Counted from the first letter of the stretch, positions 19,024 through 29,267 are shown. The stretch is DNA of 64,000 bases from Flocculibacter collagenilyticus (GCF_016469335.1 NZ_CP059888.1:3162001-3226000); one strand, 5' to 3'. The notes: a model not told the origin generated them from the sequence alone. Numbers and translations: made by a program.

Positions 19024-19250
19024 TATCCCTCTCTTAATATTATATGAAGTCATTGAGTAGATTAGCTTTCTTGATGTGTATTGCTACAAGTTAGCATATT
19101 TTCATCTTTCTACAATCGATAGCACGCCGTTAAGTACGCTGCTTAATCGTGAAAAAAGTCATCAATTACTATACACTTAGCCCGCTAAACATACTTTTAA
19201 TAAGTATTGCTACAAGTACCATCGCTAACAGCTGACAGAAGGACTCAATC

Positions 19251-19982
19251 ATGAGCACTATTTTTAGTGTAAACCTAAATAAAATTGCATTGCTAAGAAA
19301 TTCACGCGGACGCGACTATCCTAGCGTCGTCAACTTTGCAGAACGTGCTCTACAATATGGCTGTAAAGGGTTAACGCTGCATCCTAGGCCTGATCAACGC
19401 CATGCTCGACCTCAAGACTGTTACAATTTAGCTAAGTTATTAGAGAAGTATCCTGATGCTGAGCTTAACCTTGAAGGTTACCCAACAGACGATTTTATTG
19501 ATTTAGTTATAAACTCAGGCGCTCATCAATGCACTTTAGTACCAGACGCACCCGATCAGTTAACGTCTGATCATGGTTGGGATATGCATAGCCAAGTGGA
19601 ACTTCTGCTGCCCGTTATTGCAAAACTAAAGGCGGCAAATATCCGCACCAGTATATTTATTGATCCTGACGCACAGCAATGCGCGCTCGCACACCTAACA
19701 GGAACAGATAGAGTTGAACTGTATACAGAAGGTTATGCTCAGGCTTTCGGCACAGATAAACAACATGCCATGTTGACGCAATATGCTGCTGCTTCGCAAG
19801 CGGCTCTAGACACAGGCATCGCTGTCAATGCAGGCCATGACTTAAACCTTGATAACTTAGCCGTATTCCTAAGCCATGTGCCTAGTGTTAGTGAAGTATC
19901 GATTGGTCATGCCGTCATCGTTGAGGCATTACAGTTTGGATGGCAACAGGTCATTGAGCGCTACGTAGCTATTTGTGAGTAA
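19251..19982 (+). CDS. pdxJ: Pyridoxine 5'-phosphate synthase, Bacteroidetes-like type
   Basis: 243 residues. It condenses 1-deoxyxylulose 5-phosphate with 3-amino-2-oxopropyl phosphate to make pyridoxine 5'-phosphate. Motifs: SVNLNKIALLRNSRG (canonical proteobacterial PdxJ has NIDHVATLR), LTLHPRPDQRHARPQD (canonical H-x-R-E-D-R-R-H), LNLEGYP, LVPDAPDQLTSDHGWD, ELYTEGYA and NAGHDLNLDN. NKIA, HPRPD and EGYP are what I recall from Bacteroidetes PdxJ, not from E. coli. AAGGA precedes the ATG. It is convergent with acpS, outside the recO-acpS operon where gammaproteobacteria normally carry pdxJ. It is probably the sole or replacement PdxJ here; that is inference. Confidence 0.88.
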   Translation: MSTIFSVNLNKIALLRNSRGRDYPSVVNFAERALQYGCKGLTLHPRPDQRHARPQDCYNLAKLLEKYPDAELNLEGYPTDDFIDLVINSGAHQCTLVPDAPDQLTSDHGWDMHSQVELLLPVIAKLKAANIRTSIFIDPDAQQCALAHLTGTDRVELYTEGYAQAFGTDKQHAMLTQYAAASQAALDTGIAVNAGHDLNLDNLAVFLSHVPSVSEVSIGHAVIVEALQFGWQQVIERYVAICE

Positions 19983-19992
19983 CCCTTGTTTA

Positions 19993-20027
19993 TACTTGCA
20001 GTGTTTTATAGTTTAGCTCTGCAAGTA
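19993..20027. terminator. Inverted repeat downstream of pdxJ
   Basis: Arms TACTTGCAG (19993-20001) and CTGCAAGTA (20019-20027) are perfectly complementary with a 17-base loop, 10 bases past the pdxJ stop and between convergent pdxJ and acpS. It lacks a U-tract. Confidence 0.35.
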
Positions 20028-20126
20028 AACCGGCAAAAATTGATAAACCTACACTAAAAATAGTAAGCAAAACAGTTAACCCGCTTCTAGATTACTTACA
20101 ATCAAGAAGCTCCTGCACCTGCAAAG

Positions 20127-20504
20127 CTACGACTCGAGTATGACCACTGCGGTGGCGTAATGCTGTTCATCGCTAATTGAGATATGAGTCGCGGTTATTC
20201 CACATTCTTTAGCGCGTTGTTCAGCATTACCAGATAACACAAGCAGTGGCCTGCCCGACTCATCATGGCTAATTTCAAAATGCTGAAACGAGATCCCTCG
20301 GCCTATTCCTGTTCCCATGGCTTTTGCGGCCGCTTCTTTTGCTGCAAATCGCTTAGCTAGAAATCGGGCAGGCTGGTTATGCGCCTCAAAATCCACAAGT
20401 TCACGCTCAGTCAGTACTCTTTTTGCTAAACGACTACCACGCTCAAGCTGTGTTTCCACCCGCTGAATCTCAATAATATCTGTGCCTATTCCCATTATTG
20501 GCAT
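20127..20504 (-). CDS. acpS: Holo-[acyl-carrier-protein] synthase
   Basis: 125 residues, the normal AcpS length. It transfers 4'-phosphopantetheine from CoA to acyl carrier protein. Motifs: GIGTDIIEI with the metal-binding D, and KRFAAKEAAAKAMGTGIG with the catalytic E and lysines. Start at 20504, with an in-frame ATG 3 codons later. It is the last gene of the lepA-lepB-rnc-era-recO block, 16 bases after recO, directly where pdxJ would normally intervene. Confidence 0.96.
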   Translation of the reverse strand: MPIMGIGTDIIEIQRVETQLERGSRLAKRVLTERELVDFEAHNQPARFLAKRFAAKEAAAKAMGTGIGRGISFQHFEISHDESGRPLLVLSGNAEQRAKECGITATHISISDEQHYATAVVILES

Positions 20505-20520
20505 GGCATTTCCTTAGTAC

Positions 20521-21234
20521 TTATTTTAAAAATAAATCTCGGCTCTTTAACGGCTTTGCGCCTAGATATGGCGAAAGTGCTTGTCGCATTAATCGTTTGG
20601 CATCACTTAACACTGTTGACGAATCAAATTGAAAAGCATCTATTTTAATTAAGCTAGCACCATGAAAACGAGCGAGTTGGTTATCCGTTTCTCGTAAACT
20701 AAAGCCGTATTGCGGAACATAACTGTAATATTCATCAGCTTTGATCGCTTGTTCACTATCAAAACAACAATCAAAATCGATAGAGTATCCGAGATAATTG
20801 AGCAATTTAATTTCAAAAATACGCAGGTGAGGCTCAATTACGTCGGTCGTTACTAAGTTGTTTAGGATGGTTTTATATACAGAAAATAACTCGGTAGATT
20901 CTAAATTTTGCGGCCACAACCGTTGAGTGAGCTCATTTAGGTAAAAGCCACTAAATAATGCGTTGCCTTTTAATGCAACGGGTAAAGCAAGCTCCTCACA
21001 GCGTGTTAATAGCTTTAATTCAGCATTACCTTGATATTGAACCAGAATCGGTCTGAAGGGTTGTAATAAGGCGGAAAACGTAGACTTTTTATTTCCTACA
21101 CGAGCAATTACAGTAACTCGCCCTACTCGATTAGTAATAATATCAACTAATGCACGACTATCACTAAAGGGTCTACGATGAAGAACAAAAGCAGGCTCAA
21201 GGCTTGACTGTTCTTCCCGTCGTGCACTATTCAA
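20521..21234 (-). CDS. recO: DNA repair protein RecO
   Basis: 237 residues. RecO assists RecA loading in the RecFOR gap-repair pathway. The N-terminal OB fold (FVLHRRPFSDSRALVDIITN; RVTVIARV) and C-terminal helical part (YLNELTQRLWP) match the family. The only supported start is a TTG at 21232-21234 with AGGAG 10 bases upstream; there is no in-frame ATG nearby. Part of the era-recO-acpS block. Confidence 0.93.
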   Translation of the reverse strand: MNSARREEQSSLEPAFVLHRRPFSDSRALVDIITNRVGRVTVIARVGNKKSTFSALLQPFRPILVQYQGNAELKLLTRCEELALPVALKGNALFSGFYLNELTQRLWPQNLESTELFSVYKTILNNLVTTDVIEPHLRIFEIKLLNYLGYSIDFDCCFDSEQAIKADEYYSYVPQYGFSLRETDNQLARFHGASLIKIDAFQFDSSTVLSDAKRLMRQALSPYLGAKPLKSRDLFLK

Positions 21235-21286
21235 TTATCGATTACTCCTAACTAAGCCAATAACGATAGCGAGTAAAATATTGTAT

Positions 21287-22261
21287 TTAGTCTTCACCAT
21301 AACCTAACGAGCGAAGTGCACGGTCGTCATCTGCCCAACCACTTTTCACTTTCACCCAAAGCTCTAAATACACTTTGTTATCAAGCATTTCTTCAAGATC
21401 TTTACGGGCTTCACTGCCAATCACTTTTAGCTTTTCGCCTTTGTTACCAATAACCATGCGTTTTTGGCTTTCTCGTTCAACTAAAATCAAGGCGTTAATA
21501 TTACATACACCGCGCTCATCCCATTTGAAACGCTCTATTTCAACCGTTACAGAGTAAGGTAATTCTTCCCCCATAAAACGCATTAATTTTTCACGCACAA
21601 TCTCAGACGCCATAAAGCGCATAGAACGGTCTGTTATATAATCTTCCGGAAAATAGTACTCTGATTCAGGCAGGTTCGCTTTAACGATGTCTACGATTTT
21701 GTCGACATTGTTTCCCTTTTCAGCAGAAATGGGCACGATGTCTTTAAAGTCGTGCTTTTCTGATAACCACTGTAGATGTGGCATCACGTCGTCTTTTTCT
21801 TTTACGTTATCAATTTTATTAATTGCTAACACAATTGGACGGCGCGCCTGAATAAGTTTGTTTAATACCATTTCATCATCAGGGGTCCACTTCGTGCCTT
21901 CCACCACAAAAATGCTCAGCTCAACATCGCCAATCGAGCTTGCCGCAGCACGGTTCATTAAACGGTTGATGGCTCGCTTTTCTTCTTGGTGTAAGCCTGG
22001 AGTATCAACGTAGACTGTTTGATAAGGCGCTTCTGTGTGAATACCCATGATGCGGTGACGCGTAGTTTGCGGCTTACGTGAGGTAATGCTAACTTTTTGT
22101 CCCAGTATCTTATTTAATAAGGTCGACTTACCTACATTTGGACGACCTACAATTGCAACCATACCACAATAAGTTACATCCGGCGCATTACTATCGCTAT
22201 CATCCCCTTGGGTAAGGTTCTGAGCTATCATCTCTTCTAGTGGGCTATTTTGCTTTGTCAT
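21287..22261 (-). CDS. era: GTPase Era
   Basis: 324 residues. Ribosome-associated GTPase for 16S rRNA maturation and 30S assembly. G1 is GRPNVGKST, the switch region has [15 protein letters not shown]3 is DTPGLH, G4 is NKID; a C-terminal KH domain has [13 protein letters not shown]. The N-terminal extension before the G domain is about 30 residues longer than in E. coli and acidic. Its ATG overlaps the rnc stop by 4 bases (ATGA), the usual rnc-era coupling. Confidence 0.97.
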   Translation of the reverse strand: MTKQNSPLEEMIAQNLTQGDDSDSNAPDVTYCGMVAIVGRPNVGKSTLLNKILGQKVSITSRKPQTTRHRIMGIHTEAPYQTVYVDTPGLHQEEKRAINRLMNRAAASSIGDVELSIFVVEGTKWTPDDEMVLNKLIQARRPIVLAINKIDNVKEKDDVMPHLQWLSEKHDFKDIVPISAEKGNNVDKIVDIVKANLPESEYYFPEDYITDRSMRFMASEIVREKLMRFMGEELPYSVTVEIERFKWDERGVCNINALILVERESQKRMVIGNKGEKLKVIGSEARKDLEEMLDNKVYLELWVKVKSGWADDDRALRSLGYGED

Positions 22262-22929
22262 TTCTTTAATTTCTCCATGGCGCTTTCAGCGGCAGCTTGT
22301 TCAGCTTTTTTTCTGCTGGTTCCTTTGGCAGAAATAGGTCGCATCCCATCAATTTCACATTCAACAGTAAATTCTTGGTTATGCGCTTGTCCTGTGGTTT
22401 TAATCACAGTATAGACGGGTAAAGGAAGCTTACGCCCTTGAAGATATTCTTGTAGTTGAGTTTTATGATCTTTTTGGCTGGAACCCGGCTGGATGGTGTC
22501 AAGCCTTTGGCCATACCAGCTGAGCACTAAGTTCTTACAAGTTTCAATGTCCGAATCCAAAAATACAGCACCAATTATCGCTTCTACTGCATCGGCTAAA
22601 ATTGACGCTCTGCGGAATCCACCGCTTTTCAACTCGCCGGGGCCTAAGCGTAAATATTCGCCTAAGCCAAATGACAATGCAATTTCTGATAGTGTGGTTC
22701 CACGCACTAAAGTAGCGCGCATGCGGCTTAAGTCGCCTTCATCGTGTTTTGGAAAACGCTTGTAAAGTTCATGAGCAATGGCAAAACTCAAGATTGAATC
22801 GCCTAGATACTCTAAACGCTCATTATGCTCGCCTTTACAGCTTCTATGGGTCATAGCTAGTTCTAATAAACTAACATCTTTAAATTCATACCCAATTTTT
22901 TTAAACAGTGGCTTAACGGCCTTATTCAT
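22258..22929 (-). CDS. rnc: Ribonuclease III
   Basis: 223 residues. Cleaves double-stranded RNA in rRNA processing. The catalytic signature [20 protein letters not shown] and the later [13 protein letters not shown] carry the metal-binding acidic residues. A C-terminal dsRNA-binding domain follows ([37 protein letters not shown]). In operon with lepB upstream and era downstream. Confidence 0.97.
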   Translation of the reverse strand: MNKAVKPLFKKIGYEFKDVSLLELAMTHRSCKGEHNERLEYLGDSILSFAIAHELYKRFPKHDEGDLSRMRATLVRGTTLSEIALSFGLGEYLRLGPGELKSGGFRRASILADAVEAIIGAVFLDSDIETCKNLVLSWYGQRLDTIQPGSSQKDHKTQLQEYLQGRKLPLPVYTVIKTTGQAHNQEFTVECEIDGMRPISAKGTSRKKAEQAAAESAMEKLKK

Positions 22930-22997
22930 TCAGTTAACTCTACTATGTGGCGGAAAAACGCATCCCTGATAAAACCGCCATTTCATTAAAATATATG

Positions 22998-23918
22998 CTA
23001 TTTAATCGGGCCTAAACGCTCAGCGCGATAACCCACAGGGATAAAGCTCGGCAAAGCGCTTTCGCCACTACTATCAAACTCGAAGCTGTTCCAAATAAAT
23101 ACAGCTTTGCCTACTAATAACTCATCAGATACAAAGCCCCAGTAGCGGCTGTCCATACTGTTATCGCGATTGTCACCCATGGCAAAATAATGCCCTTCTG
23201 GTACTACCCATTCATCTTCACGGGTACCACTTTGTTTGAAGTAACGGCTTTTAAATTCAGGGTAAACAGGGTTAATTAATACGTTGTGCTTTAAACCCAA
23301 TAAATCTTCTTCCAGTTCAATTAAAGGCACATTATCCAGTTTAAACTCACCTTCATTGAGTTTATTCATGTCAATTTTGTGATATTTATCACAATGTTTT
23401 TTGTCATTTTCACAGGCAGGCTTGATATACAGATTCTTATTGCGATACACAATACGATCACCCGGCAAACCAATAATACGCTTAATGTAATCAATCCTAG
23501 GCTCTAAGGGATATTTAAAAACAGCGATATCACCACGTTCTGGTGAGCCTGTATCAACCAGCTTGGTACGCCAAACAGGGTCTTTAACACCGTAGCTATA
23601 TTTTTCCACCAAGATAAAGTCGCCAACCAATAACGTTGGCATCATAGAACCTGATGGTATTTGGAATGGTTCATATAAAAATGAACGTAAAATGGTAATG
23701 CCGAGGATCCAAGGGAATATAGATTGAGCGGTATCTGCCAACCAAGGTTTTGGCGCTACTTTTTCAGCCGTATCAGCATCAAACTGAATACCTGCTGTTG
23801 TTTGCGCCTGAAGCACTTTTTCTTTGCGTTTTGGTGCAAATACTGTGGCATCAATTAACCATATTAGTCCGCTTCCTAGCGTTAATAAGACTAAAAAAAT
23901 TGAGAAATAAACCGCCAT
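22998..23918 (-). CDS. lepB: Signal peptidase I
   Basis: 306 residues. Inner-membrane serine protease that removes signal peptides. Two N-terminal membrane segments (about 3-23 and 63-82). The catalytic Ser is in IPSGSMMPTL, the catalytic Lys in YIKRIIGLPGD, and box E GDNRDNSMDSRYWG is present. Follows lepA after 41 bases in the same direction. Confidence 0.96.
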   Translation of the reverse strand: MAVYFSIFLVLLTLGSGLIWLIDATVFAPKRKEKVLQAQTTAGIQFDADTAEKVAPKPWLADTAQSIFPWILGITILRSFLYEPFQIPSGSMMPTLLVGDFILVEKYSYGVKDPVWRTKLVDTGSPERGDIAVFKYPLEPRIDYIKRIIGLPGDRIVYRNKNLYIKPACENDKKHCDKYHKIDMNKLNEGEFKLDNVPLIELEEDLLGLKHNVLINPVYPEFKSRYFKQSGTREDEWVVPEGHYFAMGDNRDNSMDSRYWGFVSDELLVGKAVFIWNSFEFDSSGESALPSFIPVGYRAERLGPIK

Positions 23919-23959
23919 ATCTAATGAAACCCTTATAGTTAGCTCTTATTGTTGAGCCT

Positions 23960-25750
23960 TTATTTTCCGATTTTAAGAATCGCTAAAAACGCATCTTGCG
24001 GTAGCTCTACGTTACCAATCTGTTTCATACGCTTTTTACCTTCCTTCTGTTTCTGAAGGAGCTTTTTCTTACGACTCACGTCACCGCCATAACATTTTGC
24101 AATTACGTTTTTACGTAACTGTTTTACCGTGGTACGAGCAATAACATGGTTACCAATAACCGCTTGAATGGCGATATCAAACATTTGACGAGGAATTAAC
24201 TCGCGTAGCTTATCTGCTAACTCACGACCACGCCCTTGTGAAAAGTCACGGTGCACAATCATGGCTAGTGCATCTACTCGGTCGCCATTAATTAGAATAT
24301 CAACACGTACCATGTCTGCCGCATCATAACGCTTAAAGTTATAGTCTAATGATGCAAAGCCACGGCTGGTTGACTTCAGTCGGTCGAAGAAATCCATTAC
24401 CACTTCTACCATCGGCAACTCGTACGTCAATGCAACCTGATTACCGTGATATGACATATTCGTTTGCACGCCGCGTTTTTCAACACATAAAGTAATAACG
24501 TTACCTAGGTATTCTTGTGGCACAAGGATATGTGCTTCAACAATTGGCTCACGAATTTGCTCAATATTATTAAGCGGTGGTAAATCTGATGGGTTATCAA
24601 TCGTAACCTCTTCACCACTGGTTAATGCTATTTGATAATTTACCGTTGGTGCAGTGGTGATTAAGTCTAGATCATATTCACGCTCTAAACGCTCTTGGAT
24701 GATCTCCATGTGAAGCATACCCAAGAAGCCACAGCGGAAACCAAGACCTAGAGCTGTTGAGCTTTCTGGCTCATAAAACAATGACGCATCGTTCAGACTT
24801 AGTTTTGCTAAGGCGTCACGGAAGTTTTCATAATCGTCAGAGCTAACAGGGAATAAACCAGCATAAACTTGTGGCTTAATACGTTGGAAGCCTGGTAGTG
24901 GTGCTTCAGCGGGTGCGCGCTGTAATGTTAAAGTGTCACCTACTGGTGCCCCTTTAATTTCTTTAATGCCCGCAATAACAAAACCTACTTCGCCCGTACT
25001 TAATATGCCAGTGTCAGTTTGTTTTGGTGTAAAAATACCTACTTTATCAACTAAGTGTGATTGCCCAGTCGACATCACCTTAATTTTTTCGCCCACTTTA
25101 AGCTGGCCATGTTTAATACGAACTAATGATACAACCCCTTGGTATGGGTCAAACCATGAATCGATGATTAACGCTTGCAGTGGCTGTTCGGGTTCACCAA
25201 CCGGTGGCGGTACTTGTTTAACGATTGTTTCTAGTACGTCATGGATACCGATACCTGTTTTAGCGCTACATTGCACCGCATCGGTTGCATCAATCCCAAC
25301 AATATCTTCAATTTCTTCAGATACACGATCAGGATCAGCCTGTGGTAAGTCTATTTTATTTAGGATAGGAATTACTTCCATGTCCATTTCAATGGCGGTG
25401 TAACAATTCGCTACGGTTTGCGCTTCAACACCTTGCCCTGCATCTACTACTAGTAATGCACCTTCACACGCGGACAGTGAGCGCGATACTTCATAAGTAA
25501 AGTCTACGTGTCCCGGCGTATCGATAAAGTTGAGCTGATAGGTTTCGCCGTCTTGAGCGGTATAATTTAGGGTTACACTTTGCGATTTAATGGTGATCCC
25601 ACGCTCACGCTCAATATCCATAGAATCAAGCACCTGAGATTGCATTTCTCGCTCTGAAAGGCCACCGCATTCTTGGATAAGACGATCAGATAAGGTGGAT
25701 TTACCGTGATCAATGTGTGCAATTATTGAAAAGTTGCGTATGTTTTTCAT
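23960..25750 (-). CDS. lepA: Elongation factor 4 (LepA)
   Basis: 596 residues. Ribosomal GTPase thought to affect elongation or 30S assembly. G1 is AHIDHGKST, switch [13 protein letters not shown]3 DTPGHVDF, G4 NKIDLP, and the C-terminal LepA domain ends with [18 protein letters not shown]. First of the lepA-lepB-rnc-era-recO-acpS run, 213 bases downstream of rseC. Confidence 0.97.
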   Translation of the reverse strand: MKNIRNFSIIAHIDHGKSTLSDRLIQECGGLSEREMQSQVLDSMDIERERGITIKSQSVTLNYTAQDGETYQLNFIDTPGHVDFTYEVSRSLSACEGALLVVDAGQGVEAQTVANCYTAIEMDMEVIPILNKIDLPQADPDRVSEEIEDIVGIDATDAVQCSAKTGIGIHDVLETIVKQVPPPVGEPEQPLQALIIDSWFDPYQGVVSLVRIKHGQLKVGEKIKVMSTGQSHLVDKVGIFTPKQTDTGILSTGEVGFVIAGIKEIKGAPVGDTLTLQRAPAEAPLPGFQRIKPQVYAGLFPVSSDDYENFRDALAKLSLNDASLFYEPESSTALGLGFRCGFLGMLHMEIIQERLEREYDLDLITTAPTVNYQIALTSGEEVTIDNPSDLPPLNNIEQIREPIVEAHILVPQEYLGNVITLCVEKRGVQTNMSYHGNQVALTYELPMVEVVMDFFDRLKSTSRGFASLDYNFKRYDAADMVRVDILINGDRVDALAMIVHRDFSQGRGRELADKLRELIPRQMFDIAIQAVIGNHVIARTTVKQLRKNVIAKCYGGDVSRKKKLLQKQKEGKKRMKQIGNVELPQDAFLAILKIGK

Positions 25751-25962
25751 AGGAAATGATTCTTAACTACTGTTCTAAACGAAAGTTGCTTTAAACGTAC
25801 AAGCGATAAGCTAAACGTGTAAAGGGCATTTAATCGCGCAATTTTACTAGACTTTGCGATCAATACCAAACTGAATCCGCAATCAATTGAAATTAACTTA
25901 ACATTGTTCCCGTTTTGCTGGGGAAAGATAGAGTGTGTGGGCGCTTAATATCAGTGTTTCTA

Positions 25963-26460
25963 TCACACTTCTTTAATAGGAATATGTTCAGGTAAGATTT
26001 GCAACAACGTGACTTGATAGTCACTCGCATTTGTACCGTTTTTTATCCACCAGCGAGCAAACGCAAACCCCATTGTCCCTCCAGCGAATAACCCTAAAAT
26101 GGTTAGCCATTCAGCATCAATAAGCAAACGCTGAGCAGTAAAATCAACTACAACCGCTGCTAAAATAGCTAATACTAACGGCAACATATAGACCATTAAC
26201 GAGCCAGTAACGATCGTATTTTCAGGAATACCTATTTTCACTTGTTGACCAACGTTAGCCTGTTTGACAGAAGCTACACTTACCACATTTTTTCGCTTAC
26301 TAAACGCTTTAGCCACCGTGCTAGTACCACAATTTTCTTCTACATGGCAGGCGCTGCAAGTCGTTTTAATTTGGGTTTCAACCCAAAAAATATAGTTCGC
26401 GTCAGAACCTTTATCGGCTAAAGGCTCTACAGCAACAATAACACCTTGCTCTTCAATCAT
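25963..26460 (-). CDS. rseC: SoxR-reducing / sigma-E regulatory protein RseC
   Basis: 165 residues from the ATG at 26458-26460 (TGGAAA six bases upstream); a longer reading to 26511 would overlap rseB. The N-terminal domain has a cysteine set CSACHVEENC, and two central membrane helices follow (LMVYMLPLVLAILAAVVV; WLTILGLFAGGTMGFAFA). RseC proteins are inner-membrane proteins in the sigma-E operon and in Rnf/Rsx-linked SoxR reduction. The gap to rseB is 25 bases. Confidence 0.93.
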   Translation of the reverse strand: MIEEQGVIVAVEPLADKGSDANYIFWVETQIKTTCSACHVEENCGTSTVAKAFSKRKNVVSVASVKQANVGQQVKIGIPENTIVTGSLMVYMLPLVLAILAAVVVDFTAQRLLIDAEWLTILGLFAGGTMGFAFARWWIKNGTNASDYQVTLLQILPEHIPIKEV

Positions 26461-26485
26461 AATTTTCCAGTTAAATGAGTATCGT

Positions 26486-27553
26486 TTATTTGTGTGAAAC
26501 TGACTGGGCAATCAACTGAGCAGTTTTGGCAGGAATACGACCAACTACAGACACATCATATACTTGGTTTCGATGATTATATAGCGTGATTGCACCTTTA
26601 GTTAATACTGAATTTGACGATCCTGACAAGGGGCGCTGTATAAACACTGAAAAATCTATCAGTCCATCGCTAAACATATAATAATCTGATGCTTCCCGGG
26701 TGAGTGAAAGCTGGTGCTTATCTGACTTAATCACTTTAAACCCTGAAGGTAGCCAACCAAAACGCCAATTGTTAATCTTAATCTCGCTATTTTTCACCAC
26801 ATCAACATCTAGCGATGTTGACGCCTGTTGGCTTGTAGCTGAAACAGGTGGAGTGATCACCTCAGGCAAAGTTGCGGCACTTAACTTGATAAGTTCAGGG
26901 TGTGGTTGCTCAGTTACTGTAATATGGGTAAGCTGAATTTGCTCTAATTCTTCACCACTATCATTCACATAAGCGGCTTTGAGTAACATGCCTGAACGTA
27001 CGTCTAACCACAATTTAAAGTTATATAGATGTTTATCGTTAGCAATAATTCGGATTAATTGCGCTTCTCTTCCAGCAATACGTTTTTTGCCTGCTAAAAC
27101 AAAACTATAGTGTTGTTTTAAATTGCTAATATCCGTAAATAAAATTTCTGGAATAGGACCGCGAATAACACCAGAATTGATTGAGTAAGGAGGCTGTTGA
27201 GGATCAAAGTAAGTAACCACCTTATCACGCCTAACAATATCTTGCCCCGCACCATTTAATAAACTTAAGTGCTCTAGCTCTACCCCTTGATGAATACCAT
27301 GCAACCAACGATAAGGCTCACCTTTTTTGTTAAAAATAACAATAAATGAGGCATCAAAATTTAAATTGTGCAAAGCATAATTCAATTTTTGCAAAAGTTG
27401 TTCCGCGGTAACAGGCTCCGATGCAGATTGGCTGGCATCGTTAATAGTGATCACACTAGAGGAAGAAGGAGGCTGGTGAGTGGCGTCAATGCTATCCTGC
27501 CCGATGCTTGGACAAGATAGCAACAAGATGAACAATACTACTAAACTTCTCAT
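26486..27553 (-). CDS. rseB: Periplasmic sigma-E regulator RseB (MucB)
   Basis: 355 residues. Signal peptide SLVVLFILLLSCPSIGQ; the LolA-like fold includes LNYALHNLNFDASFIV and GVELEHLSLLNG, and the C-terminal domain has WRFGWLPSGFKVIK and FSDGLIDFSVF. It binds RseA in the periplasm and protects it from DegS-type cleavage. Its ATG overlaps the rseA stop (TAATG). Confidence 0.95.
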   Translation of the reverse strand: MRSLVVLFILLLSCPSIGQDSIDATHQPPSSSSVITINDASQSASEPVTAEQLLQKLNYALHNLNFDASFIVIFNKKGEPYRWLHGIHQGVELEHLSLLNGAGQDIVRRDKVVTYFDPQQPPYSINSGVIRGPIPEILFTDISNLKQHYSFVLAGKKRIAGREAQLIRIIANDKHLYNFKLWLDVRSGMLLKAAYVNDSGEELEQIQLTHITVTEQPHPELIKLSAATLPEVITPPVSATSQQASTSLDVDVVKNSEIKINNWRFGWLPSGFKVIKSDKHQLSLTREASDYYMFSDGLIDFSVFIQRPLSGSSNSVLTKGAITLYNHRNQVYDVSVVGRIPAKTAQLIAQSVSHK

Positions 27554-28260
27554 TAGTTATTTACTTGGTTATCCCCGTTACGAAGACTGTCATCGTCTTG
27601 GCTTTGATTGCTCGATGCGTCTTCAACCGAAGTTGACACTGGCTTTAATCGAATTTGACGTTGGTGATCTAATATTAATGCATTGATACGCTGTTGATCA
27701 GCCGATATTGTGTTGCGCTGTTGGTTCGACGTAGTCGATAAACTAACAGGAGAAGCAAAACCATCTAACGGCTTTGTCACAAACACCGGTAACGGGCTTG
27801 TATCATCAACGCCATTATCAGAATATTGTTGAACACCAATAACAGAAACCATTGCTACTGTTGCAGCAATCGCTAGCTGTGAACTATAACGAAAAGCAGG
27901 AATGCTTAGTAAACCACTTAGGCTTGCTCCACCTGCTTTTTGCTTAATCTTGTTAACCCACTGAGTAACTCTTGAAGGCGACGTTTCAACTTCTGTAGCT
28001 ACAGGCTGATGAGGAGCTTCAAACTCTAAAGCAGCTTCAATGCGTTCTGCCAGCCCCAGATCAATGTTGCTAGCCACTTCCTTGCGTAACACATCACTTG
28101 CTAAATGATAACGAGCCCATGTGGCGCGCTTTTCTTCACTGAATTCATTAGCTGCATGCGAATTATCTGGAGAATGACTATCAAGAAAAGTGCTAATTTC
28201 CTGTTCAGTCGCTTCATTATCCATCACAACAGAAGTTAATTCATGTTGTTTCATAACCAT
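27553..28260 (-). CDS. rseA: Anti-sigma-E factor RseA
   Basis: About 235 residues from the ATG at 28258-28260, with AGGA 7 bases upstream; an upstream TTG is too close to that site. The cytosolic anti-sigma domain includes EISTFLDSHS and ATWARYHLASDVLRKEV; a membrane helix is near LAIAATVAMVSVIGVQQY; a periplasmic tail is rich in D, S and Q. It sequesters RpoE at the membrane until regulated proteolysis. Confidence 0.93.
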   Translation of the reverse strand: MVMKQHELTSVVMDNEATEQEISTFLDSHSPDNSHAANEFSEEKRATWARYHLASDVLRKEVASNIDLGLAERIEAALEFEAPHQPVATEVETSPSRVTQWVNKIKQKAGGASLSGLLSIPAFRYSSQLAIAATVAMVSVIGVQQYSDNGVDDTSPLPVFVTKPLDGFASPVSLSTTSNQQRNTISADQQRINALILDHQRQIRLKPVSTSVEDASSNQSQDDDSLRNGDNQVNN

Positions 28261-28374
28261 ACTCAATTCCTACCGTATTTACATATACTTGATATATGTT
28301 TGTAAAACTGTTGCTAATTACTTAATTAAGCTTTTAGTTAATCTGCATTATGTTTGCTTTTATTTACTAAATAC

Positions 28375-28953
28375 CTAATTACTTATTAGAGGCTTAATGT
28401 TGTTATCAATTGCTTCACGCGCTCTAAAAATACGAGAGCGAACCGTGCCTACGGGGCAACCTACTACTTCAGCAATTTCATCGTAACTTAATCCATCTAT
28501 CTCCCTTAACGTAATCGCAGAGCGCAAATCATCAGGCAAAGACTCAATGGTGGAAAATACCACTCGTTTAATTTCATCCGTCAAAACCAAACTTTCTGGT
28601 GAAGCGTTTTCGCGTAACGCGCTTGCACCATCATAAACTTCAGCCTCGTCTGCATCTATATCACTTGAAGGCGGCTTCCGCCCTTGAGCAACAAGATAAT
28701 TTTTTGCGCTGTTAACCGCTATGCGATATAACCACGTGTAAAAAGCGCTTTCTCCACGAAAGTTGGGTAAGGCTCTATATGCCTTAATAAACGCTTCTTG
28801 CACTACATCTGCAACATCTCCATGGCTAGAAACATAACGTGACACTAAACTCGCCACTTTATGTTGGTATTTTCTAACCAATAAATTAAACGCGTTTTTA
28901 TCACCCTGCTGGACGCGTTTTATAATTTCAAAATCAATTTCTTGCTCGCTCAT
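28375..28953 (-). CDS. rpoE: RNA polymerase sigma-E factor
   Basis: 192 residues from the ATG at 28951-28953 (family length about 191). ECF sigma factor for envelope stress. Region 2 includes LVRKYQHKVASLVSRYV and VQEAFIKAYRALPNFRGES with FYTWLYRIAVNSAKNYL; region 4 includes LRSAITLREIDGLSYDEIA and CPVGTVRSRIFRAREAID. First gene of rpoE-rseA-rseB-rseC, divergent from nadB as in E. coli, with its own sigma-E-type promoter upstream. Confidence 0.97.
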   Translation of the reverse strand: MSEQEIDFEIIKRVQQGDKNAFNLLVRKYQHKVASLVSRYVSSHGDVADVVQEAFIKAYRALPNFRGESAFYTWLYRIAVNSAKNYLVAQGRKPPSSDIDADEAEVYDGASALRENASPESLVLTDEIKRVVFSTIESLPDDLRSAITLREIDGLSYDEIAEVVGCPVGTVRSRIFRAREAIDNNIKPLISN

Positions 28954-29122
28954 TCGAGCCTGAACTCCCAAATATCCGTTATACTTCTCGAATAGTGACT
29001 CTGTTTCCAGATTAAAAAAGAAAAGTACCCTAACAAAAATGCGTTACTACATACTGAAAAATAAAAACCTGATAGTAACCGTGTTCTCTTTTGCTCAATC
29101 TGGATTGGGCAAGCGTACAATC

Positions 29123-29150
29123 TCAGACTAGCAAATTTGTAAAAAGTTCT
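29123..29150 (-). promoter_or_regulatory. Sigma-E-dependent promoter of rpoE operon
   Basis: On the minus strand AGAACTT (29144-29150) and TCTGA (29123-29127) are 16 bases apart. This matches the sigma-E consensus GGAACTT-N16-TCTGA except for the first base. It lies about 170 bases upstream of the rpoE start, so the operon is probably autoregulated. Confidence 0.75.
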
Positions 29151-29267
29151 TACAAATTACAAAATAAATACAAATTAATTAAAATAGTGTGTTTTAACAG
29201 TCTAAATCAGAAAGTAAAAAATGCTATTATTTAGACTTATCTTCCTGAATTGCGAATGATTATATCG

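Noticed and set aside
24933..25403. 156-codon reading opposite lepA
   Set aside because: Ser/Thr/Pro-rich antisense composition inside a highly conserved gene; no homology features.
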